A stretch of 64,000 nucleotides of DNA from contig CP012816.1 of NCBI GenBank assembly GCA_001936135.1, positions 3,841,501-3,905,500 on the forward strand, given 5' to 3'. The position numbers and the translations under genes are program-made. A model generated the notes under the pieces. The model was not told where the DNA came from. It saw only the letters and a list, made by a program, of their open reading frames with translations, and ran no database searches. Of this stretch, positions 43,101 through 50,995 are shown one piece after another; position 1 is the first letter of the stretch; each line of letters begins with the position of its first letter. This DNA comes from Saccharomycopsis fibuligera x Saccharomycopsis cf. fibuligera (taxonomy: Eukaryota > Ascomycota > Saccharomycetes > Ascoideales > Saccharomycopsidaceae).

Positions 43101-43573
43101 TATTGATAAAAGTTAGCAACCACATTTACATCAGTTTCCATATTGTTACTCTGCAAGTCCGTTAGTTTTGCCAAGTCAATATTAACTTTATTCAATGCTT
43201 CAATTGCATTATTAGAATCGTTGACTAAAAGATATAAATGACCAAGCAATAAATTTGCGGTAATGAATTCGTAATTTTTCAACCCCCCAGTCTCAGTGAT
43301 AAGCTGGTTTGTCGCTTGAATCAATTGCAAAAGATGAGAATAGGCTGAGCTGGAAGTTTGTACTGGAGAGACGACACTAGAACCAACAACAGTCTCCAAA
43401 GTATCATTGAGGGCAAATAAATTGTATAAGACCGACCCTTTGTCTATAATATTCAACAAGTAGTAGTTCGAAGAGTATGATGAAAAAGAGCCGCCATAGT
43501 ACAGAAGTAGCAACAAGTGGAGATCACTTTGGCTATAAGTGTCTTTATTGAGCTCCGCTAATCTTGCCGCCAT
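40169..43573 (-). CDS. TPR-type protein, tentatively Ypp1/TTC7-like
   Basis: 1134 aa from the ATG at 43573 (the frame extends five codons further only from a TTG). It is mostly alpha-helical, with TPR-like segments in the N-terminal half and again near the C-terminus (LWLYAANVYIHVNLLKEAEYSI, then FAKLLQASAELEAA and ALERTIEIQESKLARD). A very acidic Asp/Asn/Glu insert with DDNDESND repeats lies at about 995-1030. This shape fits Ypp1, the yeast TTC7 homolog that scaffolds the Stt4 PI4-kinase complex at the plasma membrane. I base that on architecture only and am moderately sure. Other TPR scaffolds remain possible. Confidence 0.6.
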   Translation of the reverse strand: MAARLAELNKDTYSQSDLHLLLLLYYGGSFSSYSSNYYLLNIIDKGSVLYNLFALNDTLETVVGSSVVSPVQTSSSAYSHLLQLIQATNQLITETGGLKNYEFITANLLLGHLYLLVNDSNNAIEALNKVNIDLAKLTDLQSNNMETDVNVVANFYQYCAVKKAVLLTVLTKDTKTVEYFFTSQLLNVPSVSNLQARYWLNVLYNSYFKLLFNAGDNKEQRQLLTFELLLSKFAKNSLILIVIANYYYLNFTKYLSADFKATFQQYFNNYLNENIYNNKNLKFPLSNESNYSLETLIYVLIGSIKESIVQPSYYDSRFTPFNNNILFDLTALDNLVDFSLSKTYQSIKIFSSLIFLKILQFNKQILSDTNLETRYKFIVEVIANFKNFITFYNQFILKIQKKNISHTLLDEDSLLLVQTYSTFLKFIVANIDLKGNQSFYHSVLNKSTLVIEPEKRQALENYNSLLCQENLNLLTEVEGKLIEIVRKVQDLTNIDLKVYVNEDEEDQELKHIQNVNQTNFLKSKLSSSKILNLLLSNAYHAIIIKKVFFLKVSHNYFKRFIATASSKYQLLNDYKKCLVLNNFNNLNYYFDFITYLLKFYRFDKFNQTIIYLIQKILAKKFDYWKCWNLFIILANSDYGLETSNADLPLSFDPQAENSSSGSKNAGFSKANFGVTLAQQVLNLASVFVRNSTDLLTSRVGSNLGAINELKNDLIELKLTEVKITAKKLGYDQALTKLPELFELFHNLFSDFTTEEGGETVDKNVKTKSRHYQNKSTINDDLVESKIAGHKLFRFHSLKKHRGLRTTIKALNVKDRRSTIHSDDNSNSMGKIFAAELLQKLWLYAANVYIHVNLLKEAEYSIIEAENVLSANEFTTYQFAKLLQASAELEAASNVGSTSYVKRKLCALNEYEKSIEIFNINHITSNFRFSENFKAIIGLAGLILNEEASKGKLESHFGSDNSDRLVNDLDELDYDGCGDDYSDTSDEEDDDDNDESNDDNDESNDGGSGYGSEPEANGKINRKVSASDIDTVTQQLLETTVDSFDGRHGINNETARLIFINANDNFLAILRIKLLIENNLVNNYYYFNNEKVWDCLNKIYLKINDELNYEAALERTIEIQESKLARDLNFFDKAF

Positions 43574-43819
43574 TCTTTGATAGTGCAAAATAAATCACAG
43601 CTACTATACGTGGATTATTGCAATTAACGTTTCGGCAAACACGAGAAATAGCTTTTTGTAATAGAGCTTGTATCCTTGAGCTATTATCGTCCTAAGCCAA
43701 GGCCAATATTAGTCAGATTCTCTTTCTGTATTTCGGTTATTTGGCTGTTATTCAAATTCGTTTATTTTTGCTGAGTTTGCAAAATCGCTGCACCACCACC
43801 GGTGTGCGTGAAATGGACG

Positions 43820-43825
43820 CACGTG
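43820..43825. promoter_or_regulatory. CACGTG box
   Basis: Palindromic CACGTG in GCACGTGATA, about 250 bp upstream of the TPR gene. Cbf1/Pho4/Tye7-type factors bind such boxes; which one acts here is unknown. Confidence 0.35.
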
Positions 43826-45322
43826 ATATAACGGTTGTAGAGGACCCCAACATGAGTTAATATATAGAGTAAAGTAGATAAAGGATTCCTAATGCCAAAT
43901 GTATTCAAGTTCAGTACTTACAAACGAAATTTAGCCAACAAACACGGGCGATTTAATCAGCAGAATTAATTCAACTTGTGTCCAACGTGTTATAGCAATA
44001 AACAAATTAATGGCGAAACTCAGTAGACAAATAAGATAAAGTTTGGAAAATTTTTTTGTATTTCACAGTTGCATTGGCGAAAAATATTGATTTTGGTAAA
44101 TCATTTAATTTCTCATCCACGTCTCTGATGATTGCATTGCAGTTTTTTTGGCGTGTAGTTTTGCTTATTTTCTATGTACAGTAGTGATTTCCTGCATTTC
44201 TCATATCTTGTGGTTATTAAGGATTGTTGTTTATAGTTATTCAGTTCTTTTATCTACAGGAAAGCGCTGAACTTGCTAACTTCTGCTAATTTGTCAAACA
44301 CTCAGAGCATCTTCTTTACTATAAAAAATAGAAATTTGAGTCAAGCTGTAAAAACTGCTGTTTGTGGCGTTTTCTTGATAACGATTAGTGTTCAAAACAT
44401 TTTTTGCTGTTGACTATACTAAGTCACAAAACATACATGGTGGGTATTTGTGACAGTTCGAAGTAGACGGCGGCCAAGGTCACAATTCAATTCATGTTAT
44501 ACAGGTTCTTTATGCAATTGATACAGTTATCTAAGCTTCAACACAGTCTGAGGAATCTCGAGAATTGTCATTGTTCCTGCATTTGAAAGCAAAACCACTG
44601 TAATCTTAAATTCTATCAAGCTAACTTTTGCCGACCAGCAATAGGCGCTATGTAAAAATTTTACGAGAAATTATGACTGAGGTAAAAAAGTTGGTTATAA
44701 ACAACACAAAAAATTTGGTATTAGGCTTCAAGCGATTTGTATTTATGCAAACTTAATCCATCCATTACCTTTGGTTCGGCATTTATTCAAATACTGTAGC
44801 AGCAGCCAAAGGGATGCGGCTACATATAACATATTGCTTAGCAGTATTTATAATTTACAACATTTCATTTAAGGAAATTCTTATACCAACCTTTTTTTTT
44901 TTTTGATGTTGACCGTAAAAAAGCGCAGAAAAACAGACAAAGTCCCCATGCCTGCTGTGGCCTCCTGCACCAGTGCCACATCGCTAGCAGAATGGCGCGT
45001 CGTCCGGTTTTCTGGATATCTGAATCTCTGAATCTCAAGACGGTGAAGCAATACCCAGCGTTTTTACTTGAAATGAAACATCGCAGCGACAACAACAAAA
45101 GGAAAAGTAAACAATTCTTTTCTTTGTTTATTAAATAAAGGTGGCTCTTTTAATTTTTCTGGGTCGGTTAAATTACTTAAAATTTAGGTGCCTATGAATT
45201 ACTGAGAGACTGACGGAGTCGGCTACTTCTAGTGGATGCAGAACCGAAACATAGCGCAAAAATTCTAGAGAATGGAACGCTAGGCATCGATGGATAAAGA
45301 CGCCCTACTATTATCTCTCCCG

Positions 45323-45330
45323 TATATAAA
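45323..45330 (+). promoter_or_regulatory. TATA box of secreted-protein gene D
   Basis: TATATAAA about 220 bp upstream of the start codon. Confidence 0.5.
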
Positions 45331-45546
45331 TGATGAAGTATCCACCATATTATTCAAATTCCATGCTTTTCTCGAGCGAATATAATGTCCCATTGTTTCT
45401 TTGTGCGTTACAAAGCTATTAACAAATGCCTGGTATATGTTCACTCTGGGCAATACGAACTCAACATCAAAAAGGCATACTTTCCAAAGCATTGAAAATT
45501 TAACTGATCATTATCAAATCATAAAGACAAAATACATCATATAACA

Positions 45547-46221
45547 ATGAAGGGGGATTTTGTATTTTTGCTTCTCGTGACAGTTCTATCTCTTACAAAT
45601 GCTCAAGTGCTTCCCTTGAATCCAATGGCAAATCAATCGCAACATGAAAATACCACGCATAGAGATGAGCCAATATCATCTTCAATCTCCAAAACCCAGT
45701 TTCAGCCAAAGCCAATTTTAAAACTTTTTAAAAGAGTCAATATGGACAAAGTAATGGGATATGCCAACTTAGCAAGCACTGGCCTCATGATTGCAAGTTC
45801 AGCCACAAGTTTGTTAGATTACTTCAAGCTGAGAAGAGAAGCTTTTAAACAAAAAGCAGCAGCTTCTTCCGCCGCTGCCGCCACTGCTGCCAAAACCCAA
45901 GCTGCCGCGAAGATAGCTGCTACTCAAGTTGTAGCACAACCAAAGACAGTTGCTCAAACTGTTAGTCAGCAAGCAACTAGTGAAGCAGTAATTTATCAGC
46001 AAACTATCGCAACCATAGCTACGATACTTACATCTCCGGCACGAACAATAAAGGTTTCAACAGCAACCACCAAGGTGAGATCAAACCAAAGACAATTAGT
46101 CTCTTCACAGATGCATCACGGCACAATAACAATATACCCTTCAACTGTGGGTGAGACTGAGCCGGACAACACTGCTACATCATCAGAAGGGACTGGCACT
46201 GATACTAATGCAGCCACTTGA
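45547..46221 (+). CDS. Small secreted protein, Kex2-type precursor (family member D)
   Basis: 224 aa, not recognised. A signal peptide covers 1-19 (ending SLTNA). A pro-region ends at Lys62-Arg63. The hydrophobic Gly/Ala/Ser core (MGYANLASTGLMIASSATSLL, about 70-90) is followed by a basic patch (KLRREAFKQK) and a long Ala/Thr/Gln-rich tail. Near the end HHGTITIYPS recalls HHHDNRITITVSPSA of gene C. The layout matches A-C, but it lies on the other strand beyond the TPR gene. No GPI signal is evident. Function unknown. Confidence 0.75.
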   Translation: MKGDFVFLLLVTVLSLTNAQVLPLNPMANQSQHENTTHRDEPISSSISKTQFQPKPILKLFKRVNMDKVMGYANLASTGLMIASSATSLLDYFKLRREAFKQKAAASSAAAATAAKTQAAAKIAATQVVAQPKTVAQTVSQQATSEAVIYQQTIATIATILTSPARTIKVSTATTKVRSNQRQLVSSQMHHGTITIYPSTVGETEPDNTATSSEGTGTDTNAAT

Positions 46222-46542
46222 GTAACAGCAAGCCGATGAAACATTAAATTTGATGTCTAATATAAGGTGCTTAGTTAAAATAGCTTGATTTTTACATATT
46301 TCAATGTCTTTTTTTTTCCATGATTTTTAGTTTGACTCATTCTGTTCAGTTTCCTTTTTTCTAAATTCTTAACTCACTTATATCTTACTTATTTCTTTCA
46401 AAGCCCGTAGCGCAAACATCACAACAATTTGAGCTACAAGTCGATTTTTTTTTAAGTTGTATATATAAAATAGAATACTATTGCCTAAATCAGGTTGTAG
46501 AATATAAACATGCAGCTCGAAGAAAAATGTACGTGAAAATAT
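46222..46542. other. Convergent 3' region, gene D / CobW GTPase
   Basis: T-rich terminator sequence. No gene seen. Confidence 0.6.
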
Positions 46543-48273
46543 TCAAGCAGTAACAGTTTCGGCAGTAGGAACTGGTCCGACCTTAACATGAGAATGATTA
46601 CCATGCTTTTCCACATGTACATCAAGCTTAGCTTTTTTGTTCAGCTCCTCTTCCTTCCCATCCTGATCGTCTTCTTCTTCATTTTCATCAAAAACAATCC
46701 ATTCCTCAAAACCGTCATTGAAAGTTTTTTGCAATTTTTTGTCCAACTTTAGCAAATTCTTCTCACCAGCAACAATCTTTTCAAATTCTTCATTTTCATC
46801 GTCAGTGAGCAAACATTCATCAAGGGCTTTAGCAAGCCCCTTTTTGTCTATGTTGACACCAATAAACACAATCTCATTACGTCTATCTCCATGCTTGCCC
46901 TGCATGTCTTGTTTAATCAACTTGGCAGCTTGTGCTGGTAAGCCTTCAGTTCCAGTAACGCTAAACCATGGAATTCCGCCTCGTAAAGTCATCATGGTTC
47001 CTGCGGAAGACCATTCACCTCTCATTATGTATCTGGTTGCAAGCCAGAAAAATCCTTTGGACCTAAGCATTGGACCAAAAATGGATTTCTTTTTGGTCTC
47101 AATAATAGTCTTATTTGCTTCATCTTCATCAACTTCTTCTTCTTCTTCTCCTTCATCATCATCTTCTTCTTCATCTTCTTCTTCATCATCATCATCTTCT
47201 TCTTTTTCTTCTTTTTCTTCTTCTTCCTTTTCTTCCTCGTCTTTCTCTTCGTTGTCATGATCTTCAAGGTCATCAGCAAACCCTGCTTGCTCAATAATCA
47301 CAAATTTATCATTAAGAAGCTCATATATTCTTTCTGGATGAAACGGTCTTCTAGCACGGTATACGAAATTAGAAATACCATACTCTTCAGTTTCTGGCTT
47401 TGGGGTTAATGAAGAGCTATTTTTAGTTCCGAAACCTTCTCTAACCGTCATTTCATTGAGACTTTGTAACCAACCTGCAGAAGAAGACGATTTTTCAAAA
47501 TCGAACAATCCAGTATTAACAACTTCTTTTATTGGCACTTGACAATAGTTTGCCAAATGTACTTTCGCAACTGGATTCAAAGACTTGATAATTTTCATAA
47601 TTTTACTTTGTTGCTTTTTCTTAATCGTACCTATTTTGTTGACAATGATAACATCAGCAAACTCAATTTGGTCAACCATCAAATCAGTAATTGTTCTTTC
47701 GGCTTCACCTTGGCCATTGTCTCCGTACCTGTCAGCCAAAAAATCTGTAGTCTCAAAATTATCCAAGAAGTTCAATGCATCAATAACCGTCACACAGGTA
47801 TCAAGCTGACATAGCTTCTGCAAGCCACCCTTGTTAACAATATTTTCCACAGTCTGTTGCTCCTCTTTGGATAAGGTGCCTTCTGACTGAAGGAGCATTT
47901 CGGAAAACTCAGTAGTGAATGTTTCAGCAACTTGCATAGGTTCAGAAATACCTGTACTTTCAATCACAATGTATTGAAACTCTCCTGACGTTGCTAAACT
48001 GCAAAGTTCTTCAAGTAAATCACCTCTCAAGGTGCAGCATATACAGCCATTTTGTAGTTGAATAAGTTTTTCCTCTTTTTGAGTAACTTTGTGGTTTTGG
48101 ATCAATGCAGCATCAATGTTTAGTTGAGAAATATCGTTAATGATGACGGCAATCTTGTATCCATGCTCTGTTGTCAAAATTCTTTCCAACAAGGTAGTTT
48201 TACCAGACCCCAAAAATCCTGATAAAAGTGTAATAGGAATAGGCTTTTGAGGTAATGTATTTTTAGCAACCAT
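46543..48273 (-). CDS. CobW/COG0523-family GTPase with acidic insert (metal chaperone-like)
   Basis: 576 aa from the ATG at 48273 (the frame opens six codons earlier only from a TTG). It belongs to the G3E P-loop GTPases, many of which insert or deliver zinc or other metals. Walker A GFLGSGKT is at 19-26, the metal-binding CxCC motif is in NGCICCTLRGDL, Walker B-type ESTGISEP is intact, and the guanine-specificity NKIG is present. The C-terminal CobW domain (FHPERIYELL ... GFFWLATR) is interrupted by an insert of about 50 residues that is almost entirely Glu/Asp/Lys. The tail has a His-rich patch (HVEKHGNHSHVK). It resembles the fungal relatives of nitrile-hydratase-activator P47K more than the zinc chaperone Zng1. 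The metal and client are unknown. Confidence 0.85.
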   Translation of the reverse strand: MVAKNTLPQKPIPITLLSGFLGSGKTTLLERILTTEHGYKIAVIINDISQLNIDAALIQNHKVTQKEEKLIQLQNGCICCTLRGDLLEELCSLATSGEFQYIVIESTGISEPMQVAETFTTEFSEMLLQSEGTLSKEEQQTVENIVNKGGLQKLCQLDTCVTVIDALNFLDNFETTDFLADRYGDNGQGEAERTITDLMVDQIEFADVIIVNKIGTIKKKQQSKIMKIIKSLNPVAKVHLANYCQVPIKEVVNTGLFDFEKSSSSAGWLQSLNEMTVREGFGTKNSSSLTPKPETEEYGISNFVYRARRPFHPERIYELLNDKFVIIEQAGFADDLEDHDNEEKDEEEKEEEEKEEKEEDDDDEEEDEEEDDDEGEEEEEVDEDEANKTIIETKKKSIFGPMLRSKGFFWLATRYIMRGEWSSAGTMMTLRGGIPWFSVTGTEGLPAQAAKLIKQDMQGKHGDRRNEIVFIGVNIDKKGLAKALDECLLTDDENEEFEKIVAGEKNLLKLDKKLQKTFNDGFEEWIVFDENEEEDDQDGKEEELNKKAKLDVHVEKHGNHSHVKVGPVPTAETVTA

Positions 48274-49491
48274 AACGAAAAAATTGTACAATACTTTGAG
48301 ATTTGATTATATCAAGTATAATAGAGTGTCTATGAATTTGGCTATAGCCAGAAGTTTTGCCGAACCAGCTGGGAAGTTTGAAGCATTTGGGCCAGCTTAT
48401 ATACCAGTTTGGCAGCATATGGGATATTTAACCCTTATGGTTATGGTAACAGTAGCCAACAATTGAGCACAGTTTTCTATCATTTATCGACAAAACTATA
48501 TAAATGCATGTCTTTTCCTCAAAATTTCTTTATATGCTGCAAAAGGCCATAATATTCAAAACTATTGATGTGTAGCTCCAAACTATTAGTTACTCAGTTA
48601 AACCTTACACAATTGGTTTCACTGAACTGGACTTTTAAAAGGTCAGTGTATGCAATTTCCTACGGTATAGGTTATATGCCTTCATGTTGAAAAACAAGGC
48701 ATGCATATGTCATAACCAGGATGACTGATAGCAGCTTTCTTATTGGCTGAGAACTGAGACAGCAAAATATACTTTGGTGGTTGCAAATCGGCATGCTATG
48801 AGTGGCTGTGAAACCAGCACAGTAGTTTTTTTTTATTTTTCATTTTTTTTTTCATTTTTTTTTTTTTTTTTTCTTTTTTTATACCTTTTTTTTTTTTCGT
48901 TACATTTTATAGACTGATAAGTTGATTCAAATTGGGGCAACCCCACAATAGCCAGTGCTGTAACATTGACCTGCTTCCTTATGTTTTGGGATCTTTTTAT
49001 TGGCTGAAGTTACGAGCTTATTATTGTACTCCGAATTTGCGAACATTTTGGTCTCATGCATGATGGAAGGAGTTCAGCGTATTTTGTAAATCACGAGAGT
49101 TTCTGCCCAAGATCTCTCTAATTAGGAAGACTATTTTTCCTTTTTCAACAGTTTTTACAAATTTCATCAGTCTTCATTTCGCAATTATATCTGGAAAGGC
49201 TGACAATTGGCTACTGGCCATCAGTCATGATGGTATAATCTACAATACGGAGAATATTCCCGGCGTCTGCGCGGTTGTGGAGCCCCGACGACTGTTGAAA
49301 ATAAAATCTTCAATTTTATGATGTCTGCCAACAATTACAGTATATTCTATGTCTCCACTTTAAAGACGCTGAATCATTAAACTGACAGCCGTTTCGCTAC
49401 ACGTACTTGCTCCAATATTACAAAAGAATTGTCTAAGGTAGCATTATATGTCTTCAGTATATACATCGCCTGATAATTGAAAAAACAGACA
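48274..49491. other. Divergent region, CobW GTPase / MMM1
   Basis: 1.2 kb with dense T tracts at 48826-48897. No gene or RNA recognised. Confidence 0.55.
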
Positions 49492-50982
49492 ATGGGCAAG
49501 AAAAGACAGTTGCCATCCAATGACCGCAAAATCACTCAGAATCAATATCATACTCATTCTTCTGTTTCGACTGACGACCCCGCAGTAGTTTCCTCATTCA
49601 TTCTTGTCGATTTTGAAGACACTGGCGTTAACACCGATTACACTAATAAAAACATGTCTCCCAAAGATACAGTGATAGCTTCGGCATCAGAAGTAGATAC
49701 GAATACCCCTATTACTTCCAACACATTATCAGTTCACACACCTCCGGAACAACCTGCCTTTACTTCTAATGGCGATGATAATCTTACTCCTTCTCAACAA
49801 TCACCTTCGTCAACCTCAATAATCCTTGACCAGAAGGCATTAGTCACTTTTGATGAGTACTTGAAAAAGCAATTTCTCATAAACAATAATTTAAATATCA
49901 ATAATAATAGAAGCAACAATATTATAAATTTTACCAAAGGTTTTATATTGGGCCAATTTTCTGTCATCGTTATTATTGTTATATTTATCAGATTTTTCGT
50001 GTTTTCTGAATCAATTCCTAAAAATTCCACCAAGACGGCGAAAAAAAACCTACAAAATAAGTTATTCACAAATGATACAATTATAAATGGCAACGGATAC
50101 ACAACTTCTCCAGCTGGAACTATTAAGAATACTAAAAACTCCAAAAGTGGTGCTTCTGAAGCAAGAGACATTGCTGCTGAAGAAGATAATGAAATGCTTA
50201 CTTTGATCAACACGATTCTTGAAAAAACTTACTACAATGTCAATACACATCAAACCGAGTCTTTAGATTGGTTCAACGTTTTGGTGGCGCAAATTATTAC
50301 TCAGTTTAGGACCGAAGCACTTTATGAAAACAACATTCTCAACTCATTAAATGAATTTTTGATTAGTGCGGACGAAAAACATAAAATACCTGATTGGCTA
50401 GATACTATAAAAATTAAAGAAATTAATATCGGCAACGACTTTCCTATTTTCAGTAATTGCAGAATTATCAAAAACCAGTTTGGCAAGCTTGAAGGTAAAA
50501 TTGACGTGGACTTGTCTGATACCTTGACATTGGCAATTGAGACCAAAATTCTAATTAACAAGCCAAAGCTTCTAACCGCTGCATTACCTATCCAATTATC
50601 TGTGTCGATTGTCAGATTCAGCGGGTGCTTGAGCATCTCCTTGGATTCAATACCAACTGGGAATAATACTAGTGATGATAGTGATAATAAAACTAATAAC
50701 AACAGGAAGGAAAGTTCTTCTGAAAAACCTGAAGATGACTTGCAACCATTGCATCTTGGTGGCGTTTTAAATTTTGGCTTTAGTTCAGACTATAGATTGG
50801 AGTTCAAAACCGAGTCTTTGATTGGCGCTAGATCAAAGTTGGAAAATGTGCCCAAAATATCTTATTTAATTGAAAATCAATTGCAGAATTGGTTTGTCGA
50901 AAGATGCGTTGAACCGAGATTTCAACTGATTCCATTACCAAACATGTGGCCAAGAAAGAAAAACACCAGAGGAAATATTTGA
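49492..50982 (+). CDS. MMM1: ERMES complex subunit Mmm1
   Basis: 496 aa from the ATG at 49492; a longer frame starts only with TTG at 49477. Mmm1 is the ER-anchored member of the ER-mitochondria encounter structure, which moves phospholipids between the two membranes and supports mitochondrial shape. A low-complexity lumenal N-terminus precedes one membrane segment (about 150-173, GFILGQFSVIVIIVIFIRFF). After a linker, an SMP lipid-transfer domain runs from about 225 to 490 (LDWFNVLVAQIITQFRTEA ... NQLQNWFVERCVEPRFQLIPLPNMW). The N-terminus is longer than in S. cerevisiae Mmm1. An Asn/Ser-rich insert sits inside the SMP domain (about 395-410). The stop lies 13 bp from the end of the convergent neighbour. 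Confidence 0.93.
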   Translation: MGKKRQLPSNDRKITQNQYHTHSSVSTDDPAVVSSFILVDFEDTGVNTDYTNKNMSPKDTVIASASEVDTNTPITSNTLSVHTPPEQPAFTSNGDDNLTPSQQSPSSTSIILDQKALVTFDEYLKKQFLINNNLNINNNRSNNIINFTKGFILGQFSVIVIIVIFIRFFVFSESIPKNSTKTAKKNLQNKLFTNDTIINGNGYTTSPAGTIKNTKNSKSGASEARDIAAEEDNEMLTLINTILEKTYYNVNTHQTESLDWFNVLVAQIITQFRTEALYENNILNSLNEFLISADEKHKIPDWLDTIKIKEINIGNDFPIFSNCRIIKNQFGKLEGKIDVDLSDTLTLAIETKILINKPKLLTAALPIQLSVSIVRFSGCLSISLDSIPTGNNTSDDSDNKTNNNRKESSSEKPEDDLQPLHLGGVLNFGFSSDYRLEFKTESLIGARSKLENVPKISYLIENQLQNWFVERCVEPRFQLIPLPNMWPRKKNTRGNI

Positions 50983-50995
50983 ACTTCAGTTTATT

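Larger units (their letters stand above)
43574..45546. other. Divergent region, TPR gene / secreted-protein gene D
   Basis: 2 kb with no convincing gene. Contains CACGTG at 43820-43825 and TATATAAA at 45323-45330. The 70-residue frame at 45280-45492 (minus) overlaps the gene D promoter and looks random. Confidence 0.5.

Noticed and set aside
45280-45492. 70-codon minus-strand frame in the promoter of secreted-protein gene D
   Set aside because: It overlaps the presumed TATA box of gene D and shows no signal peptide, domain or repeat.
49477-49491. Five-codon N-terminal extension of MMM1
   Set aside because: It depends on a TTG start; the ATG at 49492 is the first plausible initiator.
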